Below, piece by piece: positions 1 through 7,751 of a DNA stretch of 64,000 bases. The position numbers and the translations under genes are program-made. Each line of letters opens with the position of its first letter. The first letter of the stretch is position 1. Where the stretch lies: contig NZ_JADBEG010000001.1 of the NCBI RefSeq assembly GCF_014873755.1, positions 7,600,501 through 7,664,500 of the forward strand. The letters are read 5' to 3'. Origin of the DNA: Amycolatopsis lexingtonensis. Lineage in GTDB: Bacteria > Actinomycetota > Actinomycetes > Mycobacteriales > Pseudonocardiaceae. The notes beneath the pieces were generated by a model. It was not told the origin of the DNA. It saw only the letters and a list, made by a program, of their open reading frames with translations, and ran no database searches.

Positions 1-88
1 GCGTCGTCAGGCCGCTCAGCAGGTGCTGCGGGTCCAGCCATGACGGCAGCAGCGACATCGTGTTGACCGTGCTCTGGGCGAGAATCAC
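1..88 (-). CDS. DedA-family membrane protein, N-terminal fragment
   Basis: Only the first 29 codons lie in the window; the gene runs off the left edge. The reading frame starts at GTG 88 (an in-frame ATG at 58 is an alternative) and contains a hydrophobic N-terminus with LLPSWLDPQHLL, which resembles the start of actinobacterial DedA/SNARE-associated membrane proteins. Context supports this: in mycobacteria a dedA gene lies next to and divergent from fba, and an fba gene lies to the right in the corresponding orientation. The fragment is short, so the assignment rests on a brief match plus synteny. Confidence 0.4.
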   Translation of the reverse strand, partial: MILAQSTVNTMSLLPSWLDPQHLLSGLTT

Positions 89-132
89 CTCAAAAACGGT
101 ACAGGGTCACCCTGAGTCGTTACTGAGGCCCG

Positions 133-483
133 TCAGACGAGCGTCAGCAAGCCCACCACGGACCCCGCCGCGAGGCCCAGCAGGACCGCCAGCAGCAAGA
201 TCCAGTACGCGGGCAGCTGCGCCGACGACCGGGGCAGCGGGGGCGGGGTGTACGCCGTCGGCGCTTCGGACGCCGCGTCCAGTGCCGCGCGCTCGCGCTC
301 CAGTGAGTCCGCGCTCGCGCCCGAGAGCAGGCCGTACGCCGAGGGCAGCTCGTTGATCGCGCTGGTCGGGACGGCGTCGGTCGCCGGTTCCGGGTCGCGG
401 GCGGGCGACGCCGAAGGGGCGAAGACGGCTTGCGCGCGAAGGGCGTCCGCCAGCAGTTGCTCGGGGTCCTTCGGCTCGCTCAT
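133..483 (-). CDS. Hypothetical protein with a single C-terminal membrane segment
   Basis: A 116-residue protein of unknown function. Residues 1 to about 90 are polar and rich in Ala, Ser, Pro and acidic residues with no recognisable fold. The last 25 residues form one clear hydrophobic helix (YWILLLAVLLGLAAGSVVGL) that ends almost at the C-terminus, so the protein is probably tail-anchored with the N-terminal part in the cytoplasm. It lies 25 bp downstream of nagA on the same strand and may be read through from it. No catalytic motif is visible. Confidence 0.65.
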   Translation of the reverse strand: MSEPKDPEQLLADALRAQAVFAPSASPARDPEPATDAVPTSAINELPSAYGLLSGASADSLERERAALDAASEAPTAYTPPPLPRSSAQLPAYWILLLAVLLGLAAGSVVGLLTLV

Positions 484-508
484 CTCCGCCCGTCCTCGTT
501 CCGAAACC

Positions 509-1660
509 TCAGGTGCTCAACGTAGCCGTACCCACTTCGGCGACCCATTCACCCCGGCGCAGCACCTTCGACGGCCGCAGGTCCTGGTCGAGGACCACGA
601 GGTCGGCCTGGTGGCCGGTGCACAGCATGCCGGTGCGGTCGGCGATGCCGAGCAGCTCCGCGGGCCGTTGCGACGTCGCGTGCACCGCGTCCAGGATGCC
701 GAGTTTCGCACCCCGGACCAGGTTACGGAAGGCGGTGTCCATCGTCAGGGTGCTGCCGGCCAGCGAGCCGTTGTCGGCGAGGGTCGCGACGCCGTCGTGG
801 ACGTCGACCTCGAGGCGGCCCAGCGTGTAGCGGCCGTCGGCCGCGTCGGTGGCCGACATCGCGTCGGTGATGAGGACCGTGCGGTCGCGGCCCGCGTGCT
901 TCGCGGCCAGCCGGACCACCGTCGGGTGCAGGTGGACCAGGTCGCAGATGAGCTCGATCGTGATGCGCTCGTCATCGAGCAGTGCCCCGATCGGGCCGGG
1001 CTCGCGGTGGTGGAGCGGGCGCATGCCGTTGAACAGGTGCGTCGCCACCGAAGCGCCCGCGTCGATGGCGGGCAGCAACTGCTCCTCGATGCCGTCGGTG
1101 TGGCCGATGGCGGCGATGACGCCGGACTCGGCCAGCTGCCGGACGGCCTTCACGCCGCCGTGCAGCTCGGGGGCGATGGTGACCATCCGGATCGCGCCCT
1201 GGCCCGCGCGCAGGAGCTTCTCGACCGTGCCGGTGTCCGGCTCGAGGAGCGTCTCGGGGTCGTGGGCGCCGCAGCGGGCCTTCGAGATGAAAGGCCCTTC
1301 CAGGTGGATGCCCGCGACCTCGCCGTCCTGGACGATCTCACGCAGCGCGGCCACCTGCTCACGCAGGATGTCGACCGGGTCGGAGACCAGGCTGGCCAGC
1401 ATGGTCGTGGTGCCGTGACGGCGGTGCGCTCGCACCGCCGTCAGGAGTTCCTCCGGATCGAGGGAGGTGAACGAAGCACCTCCCCCGCCGTGGCAGTGGG
1501 TGTCGATGAACCCGGGGACGACCAGCGCCCCTCCGACGTCCACGTGCTCGCCGGACGGCGGGGTCCCGGAACCCACGCCGGCGATCCGCCCGTCGGAGAC
1601 GGCTACCCAGCCGTCGTCGAGTACACGGTCCGGGGCGGCGACCCGGCCGCCCATGATCAC
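509..1660 (-). CDS. nagA: N-acetylglucosamine-6-phosphate deacetylase
   Basis: Removes acetate from GlcNAc-6-phosphate to give glucosamine-6-phosphate, the first committed step in using amino sugars from chitin and cell wall. The amidohydrolase pattern is clear: the metal-binding IDTHCHGGGG near the N-terminus, GHTDG in the middle, and LITDAMSATD carrying the catalytic Asp. The frame is open back to ATG 1714, but that start would place a DasR-type operator inside the gene. GTG 1660 has GGAG six bases upstream and gives 383 residues, the normal family length. GTG 1681 is another option. The operator at 1697-1710 indicates repression by DasR and induction by GlcN-6-P. No nagB or PTS gene is adjacent. 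Confidence 0.93.
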   Translation of the reverse strand: MIMGGRVAAPDRVLDDGWVAVSDGRIAGVGSGTPPSGEHVDVGGALVVPGFIDTHCHGGGGASFTSLDPEELLTAVRAHRRHGTTTMLASLVSDPVDILREQVAALREIVQDGEVAGIHLEGPFISKARCGAHDPETLLEPDTGTVEKLLRAGQGAIRMVTIAPELHGGVKAVRQLAESGVIAAIGHTDGIEEQLLPAIDAGASVATHLFNGMRPLHHREPGPIGALLDDERITIELICDLVHLHPTVVRLAAKHAGRDRTVLITDAMSATDAADGRYTLGRLEVDVHDGVATLADNGSLAGSTLTMDTAFRNLVRGAKLGILDAVHATSQRPAELLGIADRTGMLCTGHQADLVVLDQDLRPSKVLRRGEWVAEVGTATLST

Positions 1661-1696
1661 GAAATCTCCGGCGCCTCTCACGCACCCCAGCATATA

Positions 1697-1710
1697 TTGG
1701 TCTGGACCAA
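1697..1710. promoter_or_regulatory. DasR-type operator (dre) upstream of nagA
   Basis: The 14-bp near-palindrome TTGGTCTGGACCAA lies 37 bp upstream of the preferred nagA start. It matches the DasR responsive element known from Streptomyces (consensus close to ACTGGTCTAGACCA). An identical 12-bp core TGGTCTGGACCA recurs, on the opposite strand, at the GH18 gene near 24.45 kb. Both genes belong to the expected chitin/GlcNAc regulon. Confidence 0.8.
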
Positions 1711-1751
1711 GCATGGTGATACGACTCAGTGATCGGAGTGGTCCACCCGGG

Positions 1752-2324
1752 TCACCGTGGGGCTTGCATGGCCTTCTGGAGTGCCTCGAGCGCCCGGCTG
1801 GCGGTCGATTTAACGGTACCCTTGGAAATGCCTGCCGCCTCAGAGATTTCGGCTTCGCTCAGCCCACCGTAGTAACGCAGCACCAGCACTTCGCGCTGGC
1901 GGGGCGGCAACTTGGACAAGGCGGACACGACGGCCTGGTGCTCGCTGGAGAGCATCGCGAGGCTCTCGGCGGACCGCGCGTTGACCGCGTGCGGCGGCAC
2001 GTACTCGCGGGCGGTCTTGCGCCGGCGCAGCACGCTGCGCGACCCGTTGACCACCGCGGTGCGCAGGTAGCCGACCGCCGCCGCCGCGTCCCGGAGCCTG
2101 CCCCAGTTGCGGTGCAGGCCGGTGAAGGCCTCCTGGACGACGTCTTCCGCCGTCGCGGGCTCGTCGACCAGCAGAATCGCCAGCCGGACCAACCTCATGC
2201 GGTGCTGGCGGTAGAGGTCTTCGAGGGTCAGCGGCGCGGCTGTCTGCGCCGGGGCCGGACCGTCCATGACCCGCAGGTGGCCGAGGGTTGCCTCGACGCT
2301 GCGTTCCGCATTGCCCTCGAGCAT
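1752..2324 (-). CDS. SigE-family RNA polymerase sigma factor (group 4-like)
   Basis: A 190-residue sigma-70 family protein. Region 2 is seen around residues 35-75 (EDLYRQHRMRLVRLA followed by AEDVVQEAFTGLHRNW) and region 4 in the last 55 residues (LPPRQREVLVLRYYGGLSE, then a helix-turn-helix GISKGTVKSTASRALEALQ). The frame is open further upstream to 2699, but that part overlaps the YciI gene on the other strand. ATG 2324 has AGGGG eight bases upstream. No anti-sigma gene is adjacent. The upstream region has a possible autoregulatory promoter on this strand (GAACC at 2379-2375, 16 bases, CGTG at 2358-2355), which is a weak match. Confidence 0.85.
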   Translation of the reverse strand: MLEGNAERSVEATLGHLRVMDGPAPAQTAAPLTLEDLYRQHRMRLVRLAILLVDEPATAEDVVQEAFTGLHRNWGRLRDAAAAVGYLRTAVVNGSRSVLRRRKTAREYVPPHAVNARSAESLAMLSSEHQAVVSALSKLPPRQREVLVLRYYGGLSEAEISEAAGISKGTVKSTASRALEALQKAMQAPR

Positions 2325-2525
2325 GAACCCCTGCCTGTCTCCGACCCCGGTTTGCACGGTGTGTCGCGTCAGCAGGTTCACGGTATTCACAGCGCTCACA
2401 CAGGTACTGACGCACGCCCAGCCTATCGGGTTGGCCTCCGGTGGCCACCGATCGGATGCTGGGACACGGCGGCGACCCGGGTAGCGTTGGTCCCGACCCG
2501 CCCCCGCCCGACCCCGGAGATCCAC

Positions 2526-2810
2526 ATGGCCTGGTACCTCGTCGAAATCACCTACGTCCAGGAGAAGCTCCAGGAGGTGCGGCCGCGCCACCGCGAGTTC
2601 CTGGGCAAGCTGGCCGAGCAGGGCCGCGTCGCGGTCGCCGGCCCGCTCGGCGACGGCACCGGCGGCGTCACGCTCTACCAGGCCGACGACGAGGCGCACC
2701 TCAAGGAGACGATCGACCAGGACCCGTACTTCCTGGAGGGGGTCATCGCCGAGCGCAGTGTCCGCGAGTTCAAGCCGGTGATCGGCGCCTGGCTGCCCCA
2801 GGAGTCATAG
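2526..2810 (+). CDS. YciI-family protein
   Basis: A 94-residue ferredoxin-like alpha/beta protein of the YciI/DGPF family. The usual pattern RPRHREFLGKLAEQGRVAVAGP is followed by an acidic beta-hairpin region and the DPYFLEGVIAERSVREF segment typical of the family. The biochemical role in actinobacteria is not established. It starts at ATG 2526 shortly after a Pro-rich leader and stands alone on its strand. Its last 6 bp overlap the 3' end of the convergent ferredoxin reductase gene. Confidence 0.85.
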   Translation: MAWYLVEITYVQEKLQEVRPRHREFLGKLAEQGRVAVAGPLGDGTGGVTLYQADDEAHLKETIDQDPYFLEGVIAERSVREFKPVIGAWLPQES

Positions 2811-3878
2811 GTCGAGCACCGCGGGGCCGCGGTCGACGCAGATCCGCATCGATCCGCCGTCGGCCGTCGGCACCGCGCAGGTCCCGCAGAAACCCTGGCG
2901 GCACGAGTACGGCGTCCCGGGCCGCGCCGCCAGCAGGACGTCCAGGGCGCTGCGGTCGGCCGGGACGTCGAGCACCTGGCCCGACCTGCGCAGCGTCAGC
3001 CGGAACGGCGCCCCGGAGACGATCGGCGGCGGCGCGAACCGCTCGAAGTGCACCGCGCCCGCGGTCAGCGCCAGGTCCACCCGGACGCCGGTGATCATCG
3101 GCACCGGGCCGCAGCAGTACACCGCCGCGCCCGCCGGCCTGCCGTCGAGGAGCTCGGCGCCCGACGCCGGGACGCCGTACTCGGTGTCCGGGCGGATCCA
3201 GACGCGGTCGTCGCCGTCCAGCTCGCCGAGGAACGGCATCGAGGCGCGGCTGCGGCCGGTGTAGACCAGCCGCCAGTCCGCGCCGTGGGCCCGCGCGCGG
3301 CGGACCATCGGCAGGATCGGCGTGATCCCGATGCCGCCGGCGATGAACAGGAACGGCCCGGTGCCGACGAAGGGGAACGCGGTCCGCGGGCCGCGCACGA
3401 TCACCCGCGCGCCCGGGCGCAGGGCGTGGACCTCGGCCGACGCGGCGCCGATCTTCCGCACGGCGATGCGGTAGTGGTCGGTTTCGGCCGGGTCGCCGCA
3501 CAGCGAGTACTGCCGCACCAGCCCGGACGGCAGCACCAGGTCGATGTGCGCGCCCGGCCGCCAGCCCGGCAGCGGTGCGCCGTTCGCGAGCCGCAGGCTG
3601 ACGACGTCCTCGGCTTCGGGCCGGACGGCCTCGACCACCAGCGGCAGGTTCCGGTCGACCGCGCGCACCGGCGGCCGCCGCTTCCCGCTGAACCCCGAAA
3701 GCCGGCGGTAGGCGCCCACGACACCGACCAAAGTGGACAGCAGGAGATCGGTCCGGTCGCTGCCGTCCAGCCGGGTGGGCCGGCCGAGAGCGGAGCTTTC
3801 ACGTGAAAGCTCCGCGCCCAGGTCGCTGCTTTCACGTGAAAGCTCCGCGCCGAGGCGGGTGGGCCGGCCGAGGGTCAC
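2805..3878 (-). CDS. PDR/VanB-type ferredoxin reductase (FMN/FAD-NAD(P)H-2Fe2S oxidoreductase)
   Basis: A 357-residue electron-transfer protein. It has an FAD/FMN barrel (residues about 75-165, with RQYSLCG), an NAD(P)H domain (LFIAGGIGITPILPM, YCCGPVPM) and a C-terminal plant-type [2Fe-2S] domain with cysteines in YSCRQGFCGTCAVP and a later MRICVD. It starts at GTG 3878, which overlaps the stop of the upstream hydrolase gene as GTGA, so translation is coupled. It probably supplies electrons to a partner oxygenase. The first about 38 residues carry an in-frame insertion of two palindromes (motif ELSRESS twice, LGRPTRL twice) between 17-bp direct repeats, which is unusual for the family. Confidence 0.9.
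   Translation of the reverse strand: MTLGRPTRLGAELSRESSDLGAELSRESSALGRPTRLDGSDRTDLLLSTLVGVVGAYRRLSGFSGKRRPPVRAVDRNLPLVVEAVRPEAEDVVSLRLANGAPLPGWRPGAHIDLVLPSGLVRQYSLCGDPAETDHYRIAVRKIGAASAEVHALRPGARVIVRGPRTAFPFVGTGPFLFIAGGIGITPILPMVRRARAHGADWRLVYTGRSRASMPFLGELDGDDRVWIRPDTEYGVPASGAELLDGRPAGAAVYCCGPVPMITGVRVDLALTAGAVHFERFAPPPIVSGAPFRLTLRRSGQVLDVPADRSALDVLLAARPGTPYSCRQGFCGTCAVPTADGGSMRICVDRGPAVLDL
3772..3872. repeat. In-frame palindromic insertion with flanking 17-bp direct repeats
   Basis: CGGGTGGGCCGGCCGAG occurs at 3772-3788 and again at 3856-3872. Between them are two palindromes centred on TTTCACGTGAAA: a 26-bp perfect one at 3790-3815 and a 16-bp one at 3828-3843. The repeat period is 84 bp, exactly 28 codons, so the ferredoxin reductase frame is kept and the peptide gains two ELSRESS copies. 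It looks like insertion of a palindromic element with target duplication, followed by partial duplication. Confidence 0.75.
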
Positions 3879-4732
3879 CCCGCCGCCCGGGCGGCCGGGG
3901 AACTCGCCAGGTAGGCCACGGCCTGCTCGGTGCTGCCGGTCTCCGTCGGGTGGTAGCCCTTCCGGAAGTACGGCCGGATCTCCCGCGCCAGCTGGCGTCC
4001 GGTCGGCAGCAGACCCCGCTTCGCCGCCCGGCGGTACGCGCGCAGCGTCGCGCGGCCGGGGCGGGTCGGGTCGTGGCGCATCAGGTACCGCGTGCCGCGC
4101 GAGAAGACCCACGCCAGCACCGGCGTCACCGCCGCCATGCTGCGGACCCGGCGGGTGTACCGGCCGTCGAGGTGCATGAACAGGTCGAACGCGACCGACC
4201 GGTGCTCGACCTCTTCGGCGCCGTGCCAGCGCAGCAGGTCGAGCATCACGGGGTCGGCGCCCGCCGCCTCGAGGGGCGCGTCGAGCACCCACTGGCCGAG
4301 GAACGCGGTGTAGTGCTCGATCGCGGCGATGATCCCCAGCCGTTCGACCAGCCACTCTTCGGCTGCTTTCCCGGTCAGGTCGCGGTCGCCGAGCAGCTTC
4401 CGGAACAGCCACTCCATCTGGGCGATGAACGGCCGCACCGGCACGCCGGCGGCTTCGAGGTGCGCCGCGGCGCCGTCGTGGGCCTGCGCGTGCACCGCCT
4501 CCTGGCCGATGAAGCCGAGGACGTCCGCCTTGAGCCGCTCGTCGCGGATCAGCGGGACCGCCTGCTTGAACACCTCCACGAACCAGCGCTCGCCTTCGGG
4601 CAGCGCCAGGTGCAGGACGTTGATGGTGTGCGTGGCCTGCGGTTCGCCGGGGATCCAGTGCATCGGCAGCGCCGCCCAGTCGAACTTGACGTCCCGGGCG
4701 TGCAGCACGAGCTGCTCGTCCGGCGAGGTCAT
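3875..4732 (-). CDS. Metal-dependent hydrolase of the PF10118 type
   Basis: A 285-residue, mostly alpha-helical cytoplasmic protein. It resembles the predicted metal-dependent hydrolase family PF10118, with conserved carboxylate/His patterns GFIGQEAVHAQAHD, AIEHYTAFLG and WHGAEEVEHRSVAFD. These (E..H, E, EExEH) look like a di-metal site of the ferritin/hemerythrin-like kind, so an oxygenase or hydrolase role is possible and the true reaction is not known. It is translationally coupled to both neighbours: its ATG 4732 overlaps the stop of the monooxygenase gene (ATGA), and its own TGA overlaps the reductase GTG. The three genes probably work in one oxidative pathway. Confidence 0.85.
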   Translation of the reverse strand: MTSPDEQLVLHARDVKFDWAALPMHWIPGEPQATHTINVLHLALPEGERWFVEVFKQAVPLIRDERLKADVLGFIGQEAVHAQAHDGAAAHLEAAGVPVRPFIAQMEWLFRKLLGDRDLTGKAAEEWLVERLGIIAAIEHYTAFLGQWVLDAPLEAAGADPVMLDLLRWHGAEEVEHRSVAFDLFMHLDGRYTRRVRSMAAVTPVLAWVFSRGTRYLMRHDPTRPGRATLRAYRRAAKRGLLPTGRQLAREIRPYFRKGYHPTETGSTEQAVAYLASSPAARAAG

Positions 4733-6201
4733 GACGCCCGGCCGGACAGTTCGTAGTCCGCGGGGTCGACCTTGCGGGTCTCCAGCCAGTAGCGCCAGGT
4801 GAAGCCGGGCCAGATCGTCCGGTTCACGCCCTTGGCGTCGAGGTACCAGCTCTTGCAGCCGCCCTGCGTCCAGACGCCCTTGACCAGCTTGTCCTGGATC
4901 TCCTGCTGGAACTTGTCCTGCACGCCCGGCCGCACGTCGAGCGCGGCGGCGTCGCGGGAGTCGGCGAGCTTGATGGCGTCGACGACGTACTTCGACTGCG
5001 ACTCGATCATGAACACGACGGAGTTGTGGCCCAGCGCGGTGTTCGGCCCGAGCAGGAAGAACAGGTTCGGGAAGCCGGACACGGTGATGCCCTTGTGCGT
5101 CCGCATGCCCTCGGCCGCCCACTCCTTGGCGAGGTCGCGGCCGTCGACGCCGGTGATGTCGAGGTACTCCAGCGCGTCGGTGACCTTGAAGCCGGTGCCG
5201 TAGATGATCGCGTCGACCTCGTGCTCGACGCCGGCGGCGTCGACGATCGAGTGCGCCTTGACCTCTTTGATCCCGGACGTGTTGACGTCGACGTTCGGCC
5301 GGTTCAGCGCCGGGTAGTAGTCGTTGGAGATCAGGACGCGCTTGCAGCCCATCGTGTAGTCGGGCGTGACCTTCTTGCGCAGCGCGGGGTCCTTGATGCC
5401 CTTCGCGATGTGCCGCTTCGCGATGAGCTCGCCGGCCTTCATGATCGCCGGGTGGCCGTTGAAGCCGATCGCGCGGACTTCGAGGAACCAGTACAGCGCG
5501 TTGCGGTAGGCCCGCTGGGTGCCCGGGACGCGCTTGAACAGCGTCTGCGCCCACGACGGCATCGCGTGGTCGGGCTTCGGCATGATCCACGGCGGCGTCC
5601 GCTGGAAGAGCGTCAGCTCGGCGACGTCCGGGGCGATCTTCGGGACGAACTGGACCGCGCTGGCGCCGGTGCCGACCACGGCGACCTTCTTGCCGCGCAG
5701 GTCGTACTCGTGGTTCCACTGCGCGGAGTGCCAGGTCTGGCCCTTGAACTTCCCGATCCCGGGCAGCTCGGGGACCTGGGGGATGTGCAGGCCGCCGACG
5801 CCGGAGACGAGGAACTGCGCGACGAACTCGCGGCCGTCCTTGGTCGTCGCCGTCCAGCGGCGCTCCCGCTCGTCCCAGTGCGCGCCGGTGAGCTCGACGC
5901 CGAAGCGGATCTTCTCGCGCAGCCGGTACTTGTCCGCGACGCCCTTGAGGTACTCGAAGATCTCCGGCTGCGGCGAGAACGACCGCGACCAGTCCGGGTT
6001 CTGCTCGTACGAGAACGAGTACATGTGCGACTGCACGTCGCACGCGCACCCGGGGTAGGAGTTGTCGCGCCAGGTGCCACCCACCTCGGTGGCCTTCTCC
6101 AGGATCACGTAGTCCCGGATGCCGGCCTTTTCGAGCTGGATCGCCTGCCCGAGCCCGGAAAACCCGGTGCCCACGATCACGACCTTGAACCGCTCGGTCA
6201 T
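4729..6201 (-). CDS. Flavin-containing (Baeyer-Villiger type) monooxygenase
   Basis: A 490-residue FAD/NADPH enzyme expected to insert one oxygen atom into a ketone or oxidise a soft nucleophile. It has an N-terminal FAD Rossmann motif (GTGFSGLGQA), an NADPH Rossmann motif (VAVVGTGASAVQF) and, just before it, the Baeyer-Villiger fingerprint FKGQTWHSAQW (FxGxxxHxxxW). C-terminal GFPNLFFLLGPNT is also typical. It is the first gene of a coupled operon with the PF10118 hydrolase and ferredoxin reductase. A 17-bp perfect inverted repeat lies 48 bp upstream. The substrate cannot be read from sequence; hydrophobic cyclic ketones or steroids are typical for the family. Confidence 0.93.
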   Translation of the reverse strand: MTERFKVVIVGTGFSGLGQAIQLEKAGIRDYVILEKATEVGGTWRDNSYPGCACDVQSHMYSFSYEQNPDWSRSFSPQPEIFEYLKGVADKYRLREKIRFGVELTGAHWDERERRWTATTKDGREFVAQFLVSGVGGLHIPQVPELPGIGKFKGQTWHSAQWNHEYDLRGKKVAVVGTGASAVQFVPKIAPDVAELTLFQRTPPWIMPKPDHAMPSWAQTLFKRVPGTQRAYRNALYWFLEVRAIGFNGHPAIMKAGELIAKRHIAKGIKDPALRKKVTPDYTMGCKRVLISNDYYPALNRPNVDVNTSGIKEVKAHSIVDAAGVEHEVDAIIYGTGFKVTDALEYLDITGVDGRDLAKEWAAEGMRTHKGITVSGFPNLFFLLGPNTALGHNSVVFMIESQSKYVVDAIKLADSRDAAALDVRPGVQDKFQQEIQDKLVKGVWTQGGCKSWYLDAKGVNRTIWPGFTWRYWLETRKVDPADYELSGRAS

Positions 6202-6248
6202 CTGTCGGCCTCCGCTGCTTCGAGGATGCTGCCCAGATGACGTTACCT

Positions 6249-6265
6249 CAAGTAACAGTTACTTG
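6249..6265. promoter_or_regulatory. Inverted-repeat operator upstream of the monooxygenase operon
   Basis: CAAGTAAC-A-GTTACTTG is a perfect 8+1+8 inverted repeat 48 bp upstream of the monooxygenase start. It is preceded by TACCTCAA, a string that also occurs upstream of the SDR gene near 7700, where a looser CTTAC...GTAAG repeat follows. The symmetry and position suit a TetR- or MarR-type repressor; no regulator gene is adjacent. Confidence 0.6.
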
Positions 6266-6282
6266 GAAGTACTCCCTACCGA

Positions 6283-6756
6283 TCAGTACGTCCCACCGAG
6301 CTTGCCGTGGTTCCAGCTGGCGACCTTGGTCGGCCGGAAGATCAGCCCGACGCGCTTGGGGGCCTGACCTGCGATGAAGCCCCGCAGCTCGTCGGGCACC
6401 GGGTCGCCCGGCTTGGCGCCCGCGTACCGCTGCATGAGCTCGATCCCCATCCGGGTGACCTCGGCGGTGTCCTCGACGATCTCGACGTCGGCCTCGAAGG
6501 AGACGCCGCGCAGCTTCTCGTAGCTGTCGCCGTCCTCGACGAGCACGGTCGCCTCGGGGAGCCGCCGCAGGTTCTTCGCCTTCTGGGACGTGCCGTACGT
6601 CCAGGTCGCGACGCCGTCCTCGTGCGGGAAGTACCAGAGCGGCGCGAGGTGCGGCCGCCCGTTCGGGCCGACGCTGGCGACGTTGATGACCTTCTGGCCG
6701 GCGAGGTACTCGCGGACCTCGTCCTCGGTCATCCGGATCTGCTCACGACGGGACAT
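6283..6756 (-). CDS. PPOX-class split-barrel protein (FMN/F420-binding family)
   Basis: A 157-residue protein of the pyridoxamine 5'-phosphate oxidase-like split beta-barrel superfamily. The beginning MTEDEVREYLAGQKVINVAS followed by NGRPHLAPLWYF is the usual flavin-binding strand pattern of this group, many members of which in actinobacteria bind F420 or haem. ATG 6756 has AGGGG nine bases upstream. It starts 2 bp after the stop of the SDR gene, so the two are likely co-transcribed. Substrate and cofactor choice cannot be decided here. Confidence 0.85.
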   Translation of the reverse strand: MSRREQIRMTEDEVREYLAGQKVINVASVGPNGRPHLAPLWYFPHEDGVATWTYGTSQKAKNLRRLPEATVLVEDGDSYEKLRGVSFEADVEIVEDTAEVTRMGIELMQRYAGAKPGDPVPDELRGFIAGQAPKRVGLIFRPTKVASWNHGKLGGTY

Positions 6757-6758
6757 GT

Positions 6759-7670
6759 TCACCCCTTGGTGGCGGCTCGCCCACCGTGGCCGGTGACCGC
6801 CGACTCGAACGCGCCGCGCGCCTCGATGTCGGCCAGCGCGGCCTTGTCCGCCGAAGGTACCCGGCTGCGGGAGCCGATTTCGATGATCGGCGGCAGGAAC
6901 GCGCGGAGCAGCTTGAGCCCGCCGACCCAGCGCGGCACGTGGATGGTCCGGGCGCGCTTGAGGATGCCCGCTTCGAGGTCGTCCAGCGCGGTGTCGAGCG
7001 GGTAGGTCTTGCCGATCAGGCCCGGCATCGATGCGCGGAGTTTGCCGAACACGGGGTGCGCGTCGGCGCTCTCGACCAGGTCGGTGCGGATCCACGTCGG
7101 GTGCGCGACGCCGACCTTGACGCCCAGGTGGGCGACCTCGGCGCGGAGGCTGTTCGAGAACGCCTCGACACCGGCCTTGGCGGCGGCGTAGTTCGCCATG
7201 CCCGGCGCGTGCGTGATCGCGGCGAGGCTGGAGATGGCGAGCAGGTAGCCCTTGCGCTCGATGACGTGCGGGAGCGTGACGCGGAACGTCCGCCAGACGC
7301 CGAGCAGGTCGACCTCGATGACCTTCTCGAACGCGGCCTTGTCGACCGAGCGGACGAAGCCCGCGGTCGCGATGCCGGCGTTGGCGATGACGATGTCGAT
7401 CCCGCCGAAGTGCTCGACGACGCCCTTCGTCGCTTTTTCGAGGGCGTCCCAGCTCGTGACGTCGGCTTCCCAGGCGTGCGCGTTCGGCCCGATCCGGTCG
7501 GCGACCTTCTTCTGCTCTTCGGCTTCGAGGCCGACGAGGGCGACCTTCGCGCCGCGCGCGGCGAGCCGTTCGGCCAGTCCGGCGCCGATGCCGCGGGCCG
7601 CGCCGGTGATCAGCACGACCTTCCCGTCGACCTTCTTGGTGCCGCTCAGCAGCGAAAACGGGTTGGCCAC
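6759..7670 (-). CDS. Short-chain dehydrogenase/reductase
   Basis: A 303-residue classical SDR. It shows the cofactor loop TGAARGIG near residue 24, the NAG motif (IVIANAGIA), a catalytic Ser in AISSLA and YAAAK. The C-terminal extension of about 50 residues (after residue 250) is longer than in the shortest SDRs. GTG 7670 is chosen because AAGGAGG lies six bases upstream; the frame is open ten codons further. It lies directly upstream of the PPOX-like gene. An AT-richer promoter region with TACCTCAACTTAC resembles the monooxygenase operator, so the two units may share a regulator. Confidence 0.9.
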   Translation of the reverse strand: MANPFSLLSGTKKVDGKVVLITGAARGIGAGLAERLAARGAKVALVGLEAEEQKKVADRIGPNAHAWEADVTSWDALEKATKGVVEHFGGIDIVIANAGIATAGFVRSVDKAAFEKVIEVDLLGVWRTFRVTLPHVIERKGYLLAISSLAAITHAPGMANYAAAKAGVEAFSNSLRAEVAHLGVKVGVAHPTWIRTDLVESADAHPVFGKLRASMPGLIGKTYPLDTALDDLEAGILKRARTIHVPRWVGGLKLLRAFLPPIIEIGSRSRVPSADKAALADIEARGAFESAVTGHGGRAATKG

Positions 7671-7751
7671 GGTGCCCTCCTTGATGTCACTTGAGGGCAC
7701 CGTACCTCAACTTACCCGCAGTAAGCTACCCAAGAGTAGGCCTCACTTTCC

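Noticed and set aside
1661..1714. Longer nagA start at ATG 1714
   Set aside because: It would place the DasR operator inside the coding sequence and adds residues not typical of NagA; no ribosome site.
2325..2699. Longer N-terminus for the sigma factor
   Set aside because: Overlaps the YciI gene on the opposite strand and has no sigma domain; ATG 2324 has a good ribosome site.
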